Positions 43,095 through 57,480 are shown, counted from the first letter of the stretch. The stretch: 64,000 nt of DNA from Allodiplogaster sudhausi (GCA_945643635.1 CALZFC010000053.1:1040001-1104000); one strand, 5' to 3'. Made by a program: numbers and translations. Notes: generated from the sequence alone by a model not told the origin.

Positions 43095-43579
43095 CTCGCT
43101 TTGACGTTAAATCAGCACTTTGATTGACAACTTGTTGCTCGTACACGTGTAATGGAAGAAAACACAACATCTCGAAATAAACCCCTATATTTCGGACAAA
43201 ACTGAAAAATAGAGAGTAATTACAAGCGATACAGGTACCAAACCATAAATGAAACTAGATTTAAGTAGACTTAGCTGTAGATAAAGCGCGAGACAGCAGA
43301 GACTACAGCGGAAGTCAGAACAGCGGCAAATTGTGCTTCGAAATCAGCACGGCAACCGAAGGAGAGAAAAACACATGTGCATGTGTAGTTTTATAGCATG
43401 ACTCTACAAATCGACAATGATAAATAAATACAACTTTTCGACAGGATCAGAATACGACCAATTTGTGGATGATGTAAGGAAAGCATGAAAATGGAAATAA
43501 CGACAGGTGCAATGCAGATATAAAAAAAAGCTAAGAAATGTTGAATTTAATTGAAAATTTTTTAATGAAAAATAAATAC
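41990..43579. other. Upstream region of the right NAALADase copy and spacer
   Basis: 42150-42560 is the reverse-complement counterpart of about 8030-8400. CT tracts lie at 42310-42460 and 43037-43100. A relic exon is at 42834-42905. 43110-43579 holds nothing recognised. Confidence 0.55.
42834..42905 (-). pseudogene. Relic NAALADase last exon (minus strand)
   Basis: Matches 15254-15340, including the stop codon and the flank CAGGAAGGAACTTCATTAGAT (read on plus), but has lost about 24 bp in the NCATATL region and carries an internal stop. It is the mirror counterpart of the relic at 7445-7531. Confidence 0.75.
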
Positions 43580-46500
43580 TTAAAACTTGTTCTGCAGAGT
43601 GGCGAGTCTTCCTTGGACAGGGCCGGAGGGCTGCCTTTCCTTGTTCTTCTCCATTGATGAGATATTAGAAGTACCACGGAGGCGACTAGGCAACGCGCCA
43701 GCCACCTTCCTTGGCATGTTGCCAAGAAGAAACTCACGAAATGGTCTCGTCATCCAGATGAGCACAACGTCATTGGCAATGGAGTGCAGACTGAATGTCG
43801 AGCCTTCCGCCAGCAAAACGGCTAAAATCGAGTTTTTTTTTGCCTCATATGAGCACAACGTCATTGGCAATGGAGTGCAGACTGAATGTCGAGCCTTCCG
43901 CCAGCAAAACGGCTAAAATCGAGTTTTTTTTTGCCTCATTTATCAAATTCACAAAACAAATTGTTATGTGAGTTTGTTATGCTACACTTAAAGGACCTCT
44001 CCGGCGAATATACAAGTTCTCGTTTTATGTTCTTATTCGATGAAGATCGGCTAGAAACATCCATTGGAAAAGGTCCCATTTCAAAACAATGTTTAGTTTG
44101 TTAAATATTAACAGTTTTTGAAACAATGTTTAGTTTATTAAATATTAAAAGTTTTTGATTGCATTTTCCGCCCGCGATCGTTCTTTGAGCTCATGATCAT
44201 GGCTAAGCTACCCTCCCTCGCCATGCCAAGCGTGGGAGAGAAAGAGGGCACGGGATGATATGAATGTCATCGATTGTTCACTCTGAGAGAAAGAGTGTAG
44301 AAGAGAGGGAGAGAGAGAGACATAAAAACGAATGGAAGCGCTGTGCTGCCATTTCGAACACATCCAACACAATCACAGTGTTCCAAAAAATTCCACCCTC
44401 CCGAATACTGTAAGAAATTTAGAAGGGTTGGTTTTTTCAAACACCAATTATTAAACGGGCGCGAAAACATTTGACGGAGTGATCCTTTAAAGATGAACTT
44501 GTAATGTTTTGTCGTAAAGTATTAATATTTAAAATAACGTTAAACGATTGAATCTATCAAGGGAGCATGACCTCAAGCGCAAACTATTTAAATTTTCTGA
44601 CTATTATAGTCGCGTCTCTCAAAATCACATGCTGTCTTGTTCTTGGCTCAGGCAAAAAGGCGCGAATTTAAACGTGAGTTCTGGCTCCTTTAAATGAACG
44701 AGTACCCGGCGGTGGCGAGAAGAAGGCGAGCTCGAGGATTGCGACGACAATGGGTAGTGAGACGGCAAAGGAGGGCACGGCAATCTAGAGGAGAGGGAAT
44801 CAGGCGGCTTCTCTTCTCTCTCATTGATTCTCGCAAAAGTTTGGAGGGGATTGATTTCTTTATATCTATCAAAGATATGTCTTCAACTAATTTTTTTCAT
44901 CCTGTCCTCTCTCGTCTACTTGCCTGGATCATCAGAGCCATCATTGCTCGCCGCTGATAGGAAGCGCCACTGAGACGCTTGACGCCAGTCTGTAAACGAG
45001 TTGTATACAAATAGAGTAGAAAAATAAGGGTACCAAAGTAAAGCGTCCTTTTTTTTATTAAGGAGTCATCTGCAAATCCTGCTCTTTTAAAGGTGCGAAA
45101 AAAAAACAAAGTTGGAATTCGCTCTTTTTCCATGAAATCATTTTTATTTTATTTTATTTTTCAACTATGTTCATGAAAAATAAAAATGGTTTCCATTCGG
45201 GTTAACTAAAAATATTAAAAAAAACCTTTCCTAAACCTTGAGCGCACGCTTCATGTGCAGGAAGAGGAAGACGAAGGCGCCGACGGCGGCGGCAAGGAGT
45301 GCGGCAGCGGACGCGGCGACCACGGCGGCTACTGGCGTCCAGCGGAGAGCCAGCCATTGGACGCCCGAAGGAATGCTTGCGGAAAGCACCTATATAATTT
45401 GCATAAAGCAAGTTATGTATGTACCTATGGAATAATCTTTTCTGTGTTATAAACATATTAATATATTATAAGATCGACGGAAAGATCATTTAGAAAGCGT
45501 AGCATTAAGAAGCGCCAAACTCAACAGTAATTTATTTGCATTTTCCTGACCATTCCAGCGGCGTGTTTCTCTTTAAAACTCTTAGGTATGCTTTCAGGCA
45601 AAAAGGCGCGAATTCAAACGCGAGTTTTTTTGACTCCTTTACAAATAAGTCTGACGTCGTCGGTGTAGGAAGCAGCCGAGAAGCCGACGGCAGCGAGTGG
45701 CAGCGAAGCGAGCAGAATCGCATTGAAGGCGAGGCAAACGGGAACAAAGTGGCCGGTCGCCAAGTGCCAGCGGGAATCTGCATGGAAAAAAGACCGAGTA
45801 CGAAACACGATTAAAAATATTATTGTATTCATTTTTTCTTTACACATTTTGGAAATAATATATCAATAAAACTAATCAATCAATGAAAGATGACAGGATC
45901 TTCCTACTAAATGGCATGACAGCTTGATGTCGATAGAGAATGCACGTGAAGTAGGCAGTGAAGAGCTGAACGAGGAACAGCAGCATGAGCATCTGAAGAA
46001 ACGGAGACACTTAGAGCGTGTCTCATATTGCCAATATGTAGGTCAAACACATTTTGTGATTTGGGGGAGGGTACTAGATGGACCTATCAGATGCCAGATG
46101 GGAGGGGGGTACTAGATAGACCTACCAGATGCCAGATGGGAGGGGGGTACTAGATAGACCTACCAGATGCCAGATGGGAGGGGGGTACTAGATAGACCTA
46201 CCAGATGCCAGATGAGGGGTACGCCTCGCTCGCATGCTATTCCCGTGCAGTAGATCACATGGCGGACAAAGTCGCCCATCGGGCAGAAGCCAATGCACAG
46301 CCACGCGTTCCACAGCGCCGTGACGGTCTGGGAGGGAACATTGATTGATTCTTGAAATTTTGATACTTAGAATATCGATTGAAATGTGCATATCGTGTTA
46401 TACTACAAAATTGCACTATACAATACATTAGCAATAACACATTTAATAAATTTAGCTTTTGTATCTTTCAATTCTTTAACTTAGTGATCAATGTTGAAAA

Positions 46501-46725
46501 AGAATTTTATTTGCATTTTACTATTGCTCTTGTGTCAACCTGAAGAAGCAGAAGACAAAGTCGATACTGTCGCATCCGCCGGTCGCTCTTGTAGATGAGC
46601 AGATAGAAAGTGAACGCGTCGAGGAGGACGGAGAGAGCGCCGACGCTGTGGTTGTACGCCGAGTACGCGGCCGCCAGCGCATTCGGGTACGGCGGATAGC
46701 GGATGAGGTCTTCTTCGAGAAGCAT
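43580..46725 (-). CDS. Nematode seven-transmembrane chemoreceptor, Srh/Sri-like
   Basis: Eight minus-strand exons in one phase: 46540-46725, 46223-46327, 45908-45992, 45656-45777, 45237-45389, 44924-44989, 44706-44784, 43580-43821; 1038 nt, 345 aa, the usual size for nematode serpentine receptors. Helix 1 ends in YLLIYKSDRRMRQYR; a PMGDF turn follows helix 2; helix 3 ends in the family-typical YRHQAVMP; YQRRAMMALMIQ precedes helix 6; helix 7 contains LHSIANDVVLIW and ends TRPFR. These match the Srh/Sri superfamily of chemosensory GPCRs expressed on sensory neurons; ligand unknown. Intron 6 has a GC donor (ATCCAG then GCAAGT). Tandem duplications touch exon 8 and the exon 2 donor. No disabling mutation seen; the start at 46725 is the first in-frame ATG. 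Confidence 0.85.
43758..43939. repeat. 91-bp perfect tandem duplication over exon 8 acceptor
   Basis: Two adjacent copies of a 91-bp unit starting ATGAGCACAACGTCATTGGC. Each contains the acceptor of chemoreceptor exon 8 (TTTTAG on the minus strand) and the first 60-odd bases of the exon. Confidence 0.93.
46071..46216. repeat. 38-bp tandem repeat, four copies
   Basis: GTACTAGATAGACCTACCAG followed by ATGCCAGATGGGAGGGGG recurs at 46071, 46109, 46147 and 46185. On the sense strand it begins right after the donor of chemoreceptor exon 2, and each unit contains a donor-like GTACCCC. Confidence 0.92.
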
Positions 46726-48122
46726 GTGAACTTGCAAGAGAAATGTCAATTAATGGAGACAACAACTTATTCTTGAAAAATTTACAAAACGGCTTGAGAG
46801 CTTGTGATTTAGAGAACTAAAATGATCAGGAAACTTTAAATATCTATGTATGTATATAGATTATAGTTGAGTTTCATGCACCTTTCAGTAAAGTTCTCCC
46901 ATTTTTGAGAGAAAAAGGCAGAAAATAAATTATCGACAGGTGAAGTCTAGCAAAGTGGAAGGAGTAACAAGGGAACTGAGAGTAAAGGGCAAACTGAAGA
47001 GCCGTTTTTTAAAGAAAAGCCGATTTCAGCTATCACCATAGAATCGAAGTTTAATGAAAAAGCTCCTTTTGTTGTAAATATCACGTTCGCTCGAACGCGC
47101 TTCGAGTATGTATGGATATCTACACAGCCTATGTATTTGCATCATGGTTTGCAAAAGTCTTTTGTTACATGTACATACATATATTTATGCAACCCAAACA
47201 ATCTGAATTCATCGAATTCAAACAATTTAAATTCTTCAAATTCAAACAATCTGAATTGTTTATTTCAGCTTCTACTACATGCTGATGTGGATGTGTTCAT
47301 AGGAATCAACGGTAGAGTGGATAACTGCCATATGTAATTTATGAAAGTGCATTTGCAATTAGAATACAAGCTCTACCACCACTTTGAATTTAGCAATTAT
47401 TGACTGAAAACCGGAATTTATGCTCCATCTCCCAACGCACAATGAGTCACTTGCGCCTTTTAGCATTATGGGAAAAAATATCGGAAGCAAGCATAAGAGA
47501 GAAAAAAACTTATGTAAAACAACCAGAAACGAAGACGTGATCTACATTAGTAATACTTATAATGAAAAGTGAGCATCATTCTTCGAATGATAGATATATA
47601 TTCTTATGAATAGATATCTATTATATGAACATTGTTCGGTCGTAATGCGAAAGACGCTGAGAGTAGTATGAATTTGTTAAGGTGGACTAAAAGCATAAAC
47701 TTTCGTTTCGTCATTCGCTTCCGACCGCCAGAAGAAGCTGTGCTAGTCTGTGTTTCCATGAATATATTAATTAAATTGTGAATTTCTTTCATTACTTTTG
47801 TATGTCTCCACGGTATCAAATTGACTCCGGCAATGATGTGAGTTCACAAACATGCTAGCCAAGACTACAAAACGTAACACGACTAGGAGTAAAGCAGATA
47901 ATTTGCCCCTGAAATCGGTGATGTCTGCTCTCCATACTATAGTTCTTAGATTTCGTGGTGCTGTCTGGTGAGGACTCCAGGCGTACGATTGTTCGGGAGC
48001 ATAGTACGTAACAAGTTTTCGGGAAACTGGAGCTGAATTAGCATATACAAAAAGAAACTACAAAGAAGCTAATGGTGAGCAAAATTGAGAATGCTTGATA
48101 AAGGGAATGGTATTCATATACA

Positions 48123-48166
<44 letters not shown>

Positions 48167-48800
48167 AGGTACACCAATCACGCATAATGATGTAAGAGGT
48201 GGTTGCTGAGGGTGGATAGATATGAATATGTATCATCGACCAGAGTATTTCGAACAGATAAAAATAATGTTTTGTCGCCGTTTAAGGGAGAAGCCGCCAT
48301 TCGCCATAGCTGTAGCAGTTGAGAATGCATAGGAGAAAACAGAATAAGCAGCGATAATTAATATGACGAGTTTACAACGTAATTTTTTTCTAACAATAAG
48401 ACATTTTCTAGACATTTTATTAAAATAAAAAATAATTATTTTGCATTTTTCTTATATTTTGAACGATTTAATTTTTCAAATGCACAAAAGCTGTTCTTCG
48501 CTCTCTAAAAGTGCTGGCGGATCTTCGTTCTCCCATTCAACTAATCAGTCTTCACTTGGTCTAGGCTATAACCATATGTACATATATTAATTTTTTTTTA
48601 AACGGCGTTTACTGAAACGGAACATTTTAAGTCCTTTCTTTTAGATGGACAATGCAAATAAACAAGCATGACATTTGTAACGAAAAAAAAAAAAGATTTT
48701 TTTTACTATCTAGAAATTGGCGATTGATTGAATATCCTCCACAAATCTCGCGACGTGCATTGCCGCATCGCTCGCATCTTTATTTATTGAGAACTCCATT
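46726..48800. other. AT-rich intergenic region
   Basis: No gene recognised. Small repeats: an AATTCAAACAATCTGAATT-like repeat at about 47196-47258 and a GA tract at 48125-48163. Confidence 0.5.
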
Positions 48801-48850
48801 CTGGTCGGCGGCTGGACCTGCCCTCTTGATTAGAGAGAGAGGGAGAGAGG

Positions 48851-48890
<40 letters not shown>

Positions 48891-49608
48891 GAGAGAGAGG
48901 AAAAGAGGAAGCTAAATAGAGAGATGGAGAGAAATAACTCTTGCTCTGAAGAGACCGCATACATACATACAGAAAAACATGTATGCAAAAGGAGACTTGC
49001 GGGTGTGTGGTCAGCTGTTCTTCCTGCTTCCGCACTTTCTCTTTTGTCCTAACATTAGGTGTGGACTTGCTCTCTTTCTCTCTCTCTCTCACCCCATCTC
49101 CCCTCGCTCTCTCTCTATCACTCTATCACTAATTCACTCTCTCTATCTCTATCTCGCTGCGTCTATGTTCATCTTCACCTCGTCTACAGGTCACCCACCT
49201 CCCAGGCATCTTCCCATTATCTCGCCTGTCCCTCTGATCCACATTATCTTCTGAGTTCTCTTCGCCAACCACCGAATTGTCCTGGGAAAAGAGTGTGAAA
49301 GGTGCTATCACAAGACATCGTCATGGATTATCTTTATAACCGTCTTAACTTTTTTTTTGTTATAATTTTTAATATGAAAATAATTGCATGAGCAGTGCAA
49401 ATATGTATAAAAAAAATTTTTATGACCTTTATTGTGACTGATGGTGAGGTGAGAAGAGGATTGCTAACAAACGAGAAATAAACGAGGACGTCAAGCGGTC
49501 AGAGAGGTCCCCCGTCGCTTCCTTTCTGGTTTGCCGCTAAACCTAGCCTAGCCTCAAAATTCCTTTTCCTTAGCTCCGTCGCGCTCGCACTCGTTTCACA
49601 CTCTTATT

Positions 49609-49660
<52 letters not shown>

Positions 49661-51857
49661 TATTTACTCGCGCTCTCTCGCTCTCTTCCCTCTACTTCTA
49701 TCATTCACTCTCTCTCCCTCTCTTCTTCTTGCACTCTCTCTCTCACTCTCTATCTCGCTTCCCCTCTCTTCCCCACCTCTAAACCCACATTTGAGACTGA
49801 GGTGATTTATCGTCTTTCCAGTTCATTTTGTCGCAGCTTCTTCCCAAGAAGTGAAAGCTGGATAGAGCATGACACTCCATCTTTCTATTTTCTGGCCCGT
49901 TTCACTTTCTCTCTTTGCCACACTCTCTCTCTCCCCTCTTCTTTTTGTTCTACTCTTTCGGACTCTCTCCCTCTTTCCTCCACTTTCTTTCTCTTTCTCT
50001 CCCTCTCTATCTTTCTTCCCCATCTATGCGTTATTGATAATCCGCAAAATGTGTTATCAAAGCCCTTGCCGCTGCCAGTAGTACTTGTTTTATTTACCAT
50101 CTTTGCCATTCTCATTTAAATTATGTAAATAAATTTGTAAAGTTGCTTAAAGTTTTTCATTGTTTCTCTCCTTTTATATGATACTATGTATTCTTTCTTC
50201 TTATGGTTAGAATACGCTTTTAGCCAGTGTTTGCAATGATGCAAACGCCAACCACTTGTGCACGTTCCTATTATCTTTCTACTTCTCCTTATCTTATCCG
50301 TCTGCGTTTCTCGCTTTGCTGTGATCCCTCGCACATACTCCGTTTAATCGTAGGTGTATCTGGTCTTGATCCTGTTGGTGGTGACCACACTGGCTGCATG
50401 CCTCAAGAGGGTGGGGTCATTAAGGAGGTAGAAGAACGAGAGAGAGAGAGAGAGAAAGAGAAGGAGAGAGAGAGAGAGAAAGAGATAGAAGGAGAGAAAG
50501 AGAGAAAGAGAGAGAAAGGGAGAGAGTGATAGGGTGATAGGTAGAGAAAGTGAAGAGAGAGCCGTAGCCCGTCGGATTAGCCCAGCCGTCCACTCCGGGT
50601 TTGCCTGCGATTGCGCCACTTCTAGAAGGCGTTCGGAACTTCCTTTGTTCTCTCAATCTCTCCTCTCTTTCTCTCACTATCTTTCTCTCTCTCTCTCTCT
50701 TTCTTTGATTCATTCTTTCCCACTTGCTTCAAGTTGTCGTCATTCTAAAACTCTATGAAGTATTATAATTTTTATTTATTCACAAAACAAATTGATGCTC
50801 CTTGAATGTAAATAATGTTGGAAAATAAAGCGGATATCAATTAATTTCTAGGGAGACCCTTCGTCGAATAGCACAATAATAGTTGATTCTCGAATCTTTC
50901 GGATATGATTATAATTTCACGAAACTGCGCGCTAGTAAAAACTGTCTTATTTTGCTTAGCTCATGGATAAAATAAATAAAAAAAACTATATTAGAAATGC
51001 TATCCAGAGCAGCTCTTCCTTTCAATATGCCGACCAAAATAGTCTTTAAAGCCAAAATAAAAGTAATCTTTATTTCTAATTTGCCTGCTTTGCAAATGTC
51101 TTCTGAGTAGTATGTGAAAAGTACAGAAAAAGTATAGTATGCAGATGAGAAGACTTGGAATGCTACTCATAACATTACAACCATTGCGCATGTCTCATCG
51201 CCCGAGGGTTGGTTCTGGATCTTTATTTCGCTCTTTCTCGCCCTCGTCTTCCTCTCGCTCTCTCGCTTTCTCACTCTCTTTCTCTTTCTCTCTCTCACTA
51301 TCTCGCATTCTCCTTCTATCTTTCTCTCTCTCTATCTCGTCTCTCTTACTCTCTTCCTCTCTCTCTCACTTTCTTCCACCTCCTTCCCTCGCGTCTACAT
51401 TCTTGGCCCCTCTGCAACCGCCCTTTCTTCCTTCCTCCTCAAGCCCATATCCTTCCGCCCCTCCCACCTCACCATGGCTCATCCCTCTGCATCCTGCAAC
51501 ACGTTTATTGTCAGGACCAATTTTCTTGAGCAGCCATTGCGTTTCGTGGAAGAAAGTTGTACGGATTAAAATTTAGAGAGAATTTTTTTTTAATAAGTTG
51601 AGTTTTTCTCTCTTTTATATCTTCATTAGTCGCATGTTGCTGCATTTGCAGAAGGATATGCACATGGAAATATGTTTCTACATATTTATTTCTAGCTCAT
51701 GGCCAGACTCCTGGCAGGGGCTATTTTCGCCACAAGAGCCCAGTATATTCTGCTTCTGGAACGCGGCCAATGGATGCTATTAGTAGTTTGCACCATGTCA
51801 CTTCTGACGCGTCATTAGATACTTGTGATGAAGGACGGCTGATGATGATGCCCTCAA

Positions 51858-51907
<50 letters not shown>

Positions 51908-51957
51908 GTCTTTCTCTCTCATCCCCATTCGCTCTCTCTTTCCCTCTTCTCTCTCTC

Positions 51958-51995
<38 letters not shown>

Positions 51996-52010
51996 GCCCC
52001 TCTTCCACCT
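51858..52010. repeat. CT-rich microsatellite
   Basis: Two nearly pure (CT)n runs with interruptions; part of the longer pyrimidine-rich stretch that reaches about 52230. Confidence 0.9.
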
Positions 52011-53863
52011 TATCTCTCATTTGCCCCCAGGCTCAAATGAGAGTGTCTGTGCCCCAGAGGCGCTCTCGATCTTCAGTAGAGTTCTTCATTACTCTGCCAT
52101 TATCTTTTCTCTCTCCCTCTCCCTCTCTTTCTCTCCCTCTCTCTTTTTCTCCTTCTCTCTCTCTCTCTCTCTCTCTCGCTTCCTCTCACTTTCTTCTCTC
52201 CCTCTCTCTCTCAACCCTCCTTGACCACCCCTCTCTGCATCAGTTGAATTTGGCGAGGCGTTCCTTGTGTATGGTCACGTTCTTCCTCCCCTTCATTCAA
52301 ATTCATTTGTGCTGCGTGACTGCTTGCACCCGGTGTGCATCTCTTCTTCTCTTTCTTTGTCTGTCTCTTTCCTCTCTCTCTCTCTCCCTCTCTCTCTATG
52401 TCTCTCTCTCTCTCTGGCTCTCTCCCCTCGGAAGCGGCCTATCTCCTTCGCCCTTTTCACGCCCGCTTTTCCCAATGATGCATGGCCGCTCCGCGGCTAG
52501 CACGTGGCGTCCCGAGGGAAGAAAACAGCCGAGCAACGGTTCTGGGTGTATCTCACTCCCTCTCTTTCTCTATCTCTCTCCCTCTCTATCTTCCTATCTC
52601 TCTCCCCTGTACTCTAACTGTCCTCTCTTTATCTCTCACCATCTCTCTCTCTCTATTTCTCTCGCTCTCCTTACTCTGTTTCATCTTCATCCTCACGATG
52701 CCTAAGTTAGCCGTAGACTTTTCCGCCAGTTACACGCCTCGCAACAATCCGCCAAGTACACCAAGCACGAGAGCCGCCTCCATCGTCCCTTCTCGGGTGC
52801 TCCCTTCGAGAGAGGTCATGAGGGTCAGGCATGGCTGGCTAGGCTGGCTAGGCTGGCTGCTGGCATCCATTCCTCTGCCACATTGGCCAGTGGTCATATC
52901 CAGGGCATATCCATACTCCGTTTTTTGCTGTCCTATGAATGCGTGCCTATCCCTTTTTTCCTCATTCTATCTTCGCTTCAGGACCTAAATTGTTTCAAAA
53001 TCGGTGACGCAAAGATGCAGTCTTACAATTACATAGATGTGTTTCTTTTGCTTGCAGTCAAGCATAAAGGCAACTATGCACAGATTTGTTTATGAATTGC
53101 TCTTTTATGATATGTACATTGATGCGGAAAAATTTCGAGAAGCTTCTTTATGGTCAATACGGAAATATCTCGCTCTTCTCTCGTCCTCTCTCTCTCTGTC
53201 TCTCTCTCTCTCTCTTTCTTTCTCCACCCCCTCTATCTGTCTCTGACTCTTACTCTGACTACCTCTCTCGCTCTCTCTCTCTCTCACTCTCTGTCGATCT
53301 CTTATGAATTCTGACTGGCTGGTTGTTCTGTGATCATAAATAAAATCACGTTCTTACGGGGTTGGAATATCCCATATGCCTTGATGATTGGCTCGTCTCT
53401 GCAAGACATGGATATACCGAGTGCTTTTGTGTGCTGATCTCCTCAGGGGTGTGGAGAGAGAGAGAAAGGAAGGGAGAGACAGAGAGAGAGAGGCAGAGAG
53501 TAATAAAGTGTGTGAGAGAGTGAGAGAGAGAGAGAGACCGAGATTGCGAATGGCTCTCTCCGAGCCCATGCATATGAGAGTTCGAGCGCGTGTGCGCACG
53601 AGGGTAGCAGGCGCAACAAGGGGCAGAGGGTGTCAAAGGTGGTCTGCTAGCCTCCCTCTACAGGCTGATGGTTAGTCGGGGAGAGGGCGACCACTTCCTC
53701 CGTAAGAATCAAAAGGGCACCATCCCCTGTGACCGATCGACCTCCCCCTGACGGCAAACATTCTTAGTCGCCTGTGCCCTCCTCGCTGAGAGAGAGAAAG
53801 AGAGAGACGAGAGAGAGAGAGACGAGAGCAAGACTCAGAGATTAGGACTGAAAGACTAGAGGA

Positions 53864-53900
<37 letters not shown>

Positions 53901-54814
53901 CGAAAGATGAGAGGTTAGTGAAGTCGGAGCATAAGAACAAAAACCATGCGACGGCTGATCAAGCTGATTTTTGCTGCTTTGTCGCAATGTCCGAAAAAGC
54001 TCCTGCAGCATCTTCATCTTTCTTTCTCTCTCTCTCTTTCTTTATTCCTCTCTCTCCCTGTTTCGATCTTTCGCTCTCTTTCTTCCTGATTTCTCTTTCG
54101 TTCTCTCTCACTCTCTATCTCTCTCTTTCTCTCTCTCACTCTCTCTCTCTTTCTCTTTGTATATCTGTCCCTCTTTCTCTATCGCCGTCTCACTCTCTCT
54201 TTCCTTCTTGAAGTTGCTGCCTGCAAATCGCAGCTACTTGTCTCGTCCTTCTCGCTCTTCATTCTCATCTCTTCTGATGTGTCAAACCCATTAAACGCCC
54301 GAGTGATGAAGATGTCAAAATGGAAGCTCTCAATTGAAACCTTTCTATTTGCTAGCCCGCCGACGAATCGTCGGCGTTTCTCTTTTTATTGTTTTTTTTT
54401 TCTCTCGCTATCTCGCTCCGTTTCTCTCACTATTTCTCTATGTATTTCTATATATAGATAGTCTCTATCTTTTTCGATCTGTTACTTTTCTCTATATATA
54501 TATATATATATTTTATTTAGTATTTGCCGCTAGCGCCCATTGCAGGGAGGAAGCGAAGCTACAGATACATGCATACATGGACAGCGGATCTTCTTTGATG
54601 CCCTCAGGGAAGACGGAAAAAAAACATTTTGGTAACATCATTTCCCTCCTTCCTTCTGCTCACTCACTCGTTTTGCAAGCCATCCTCTGCAGTTCTCTAA
54701 GTATGCCTATTACATATTTTATGAGCTGTCCTGTCATGCACCCCCAACTCCACCCCTGGCCGGCCCTCCTAACCCCCCTTGAAAGCCCCCCTCAAACTAT
54801 GCACCTTCTCACTC

Positions 54815-54854
<40 letters not shown>

Positions 54855-55275
54855 CTCTCCCTTTCTCTCTCTCTCTCTTTTCTCTCTCTCTTTCTTATTC
54901 TCTCGCTTTGTCTCACTCTTAGCGCTTTGTGCTCTAAAGCTAAGCATTTATGCCATGGCTTTCGAAAACTTTTGGTGGGAACCGGTGGAGCAGAGTCCGA
55001 AACAGCGGCCTGCACTAATTCGCTTTGTCTTCTTCAGCTTCTCCACTTTCGCTGCTAATAAGAAGTCCTTTTTACTCGGACTCACTTTTTTTCGTCATTT
55101 CATGTATATTAAGGTTGTTTTCAGTTAATTCTTGTAATTTTTTTATAGTTATTTCTTGGATGTTAGAGAATTATCTCTAAATCCTACATCTGACAGCTTT
55201 TATCTACCATCTCTCTTTATCTTGATTACATGATCTAATGTTTGGAAAAATGGAGAGACGGAGAGAGAGGGAGAG

Positions 55276-55326
<51 letters not shown>

Positions 55327-55775
55327 TATTGATACGCCTGGAGGTGTCGTATCGCCCGAAAGAGGTCGATGAGGTGTGTGCAAAGAAAGAAAGAGAGTGA
55401 AGACCGTATACTCTTCCCGCGCAGTGTCACCTTACCATCAGCGTTAGAGTTGCATACATTTACACGCCATTTCTGTCATCTCAACCCCTTCCCTCTCACC
55501 TTCGTTATCCTTCATTATGATGAGAAGCGGTGCTATTTCACTTCTTCAAGAGCTCACTCCATCTTTGCTGACGCATTCGCTTTCCAGATTGGACAACATC
55601 TTATAGTTTCTTTATTTAGAAACGCATATCTGAAGCTTTCCACTCATCTACATACATACATGTTAATTAGAGTTCAATTATGGCTAATTGAAAACACAAG
55701 ATTAGAGCACCTTTAGGGAGGGAGAGAAGAGATAATTATAGAGAAAGTGAGAGGAGAGAGAGAAGAGAGAGAGAG

Positions 55776-55820
<45 letters not shown>

Positions 55821-55982
55821 AGAGTGTCTGACAAGTATTTGCACAAGCATCAAGAGAAGAGAGTGTTGCGCGGTCGGCCTGTTGTGTAACGTGGCTAATT
55901 GATGCAATGTGTCCCTATGTTGTGGTCTCTGCTTCAGACTTCAAGACTTGCACCCTCTTACTTTTGGAGAGGAAGAGACAGT

Positions 55983-56020
<38 letters not shown>

Positions 56021-56244
56021 GGTGACCGGAGCGAGAAGCTGGGAGAGTGAGATGATGCAGGGGGTCTAGTAAGCGATGAGAGTACGACATCGTCTGCTGA
56101 TCTGCACTATTCATGTACTGAAATGTGATCTCTCTCTCTAGCGCTCCATATCTCTGCTCACTCCCCCCCCCCCGCTTTTATCTCATCCTCTCTCTTTCTT
56201 CCTCTCTCTGGCTCTCTCTTTCCTCATTCCGCCTCTCTATCTCT

Positions 56245-56364
56245 ATGTTTCTCTCTCTCTCTCGCTCTTTTTCTGCCATTCTGTCTGTGTCCTCATTCTT
56301 ACATATGTTTCTCTCTCTCTCGCTCTTTTTCTGCCATTCTGTCTGTGTCCTCATTTCTTATATT
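56245..56364. repeat. Tandem duplication, unit about 60 bp
   Basis: ATGTTTCTCTCTCTC.. through TTTTTCTGCCATTCTGTCTG and GTGTCCTCATT occurs twice in a row, the second copy 2 bp shorter in its CT run. Confidence 0.9.
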
Positions 56365-57426
56365 CCCTTTCATCATTTTTTACCCGTGCTGGTTTTTCAA
56401 ATGTACACGTAGAGTATGCCCGGTGGTTTTTAGGCTCATACAATCCTAAATACATTGTAAGTTCTCCGTTCTCTTGTAATTGACATTTTATAATCAATTC
56501 ATTATAGCGTGTACAGTATCAAAGTACGCAAGGAATATTCTATGCAGGCATAAATGTATATATGTGTCCATTGCAAGATGCGTTGCTATAAATCTGCTGA
56601 CTTCAGTGGAGCTTCCCTTTGGCATAGCTTTCTTTAGAAAGATCCTCAGGCAATGTTTCTCTCTTTCTCTCTCTCTTTATCTTTTCTCTCTATCTCTCTT
56701 TATTTTTCCTCTCTCTCTCTCTCTCTCTTTCTCGAGAGGATGTTTTCTTATCCGCAAATGGATAAATGCACAAATGGACTAACAAGAATCCTCTTTCCCA
56801 AGCTGCTTTTCCTTTTCTTCTCTTATTCCTCTTTAGTACCGTCAATTTCAATGTTTCTAAGCTTTTATTAATCTTTCTGCTTATTGTTAGTTCACGCTCA
56901 CACTTGAATAGTAGTGTTAATGAGGCTCTCTTACTCTCCCTCCCTCTCTCTCTCTCTCTCTCTCTTCGTTTATCTCTCTTTGTCTCTCTCTCTCTCTCGC
57001 CCTCTCTTTATCTTTCTCTCTTCCTAATTCACTCTCTCCCTCTCTCATATGCAGCTGCTTCTTCATCTTCTTCCGTGCCCCTGAAGGGGAAAGCTCTCCG
57101 TTCCCTTGACATTCTCATCCACCCTCGCTTTCCCATTTATCCACTCTTTTCCTAGACTTCCTCGTCAACCCCATCACTCTTATCTCTAGGATTTTTCATT
57201 CTCTTTCTCTCTCTCTCTCTCTCTTTCTGTTGTCCTTTTTCCTTCAATCTTTCTCTTTCAATCACTCTCAAGTTTGGTTTCCGCCAAAGAAAGTCGCGGG
57301 TGCATGCGTCCTAAAAAGCGTGCCTTTTTTACGGTTCAATTTTCCTTCTTGACTCCAGTACGAGCAGACGACTTTGTGCATACATATGTGCAGAGGCTGG
57401 ACATTTTTGTTTTGTGGTCTCTTTCT

Positions 57427-57480
<54 letters not shown>

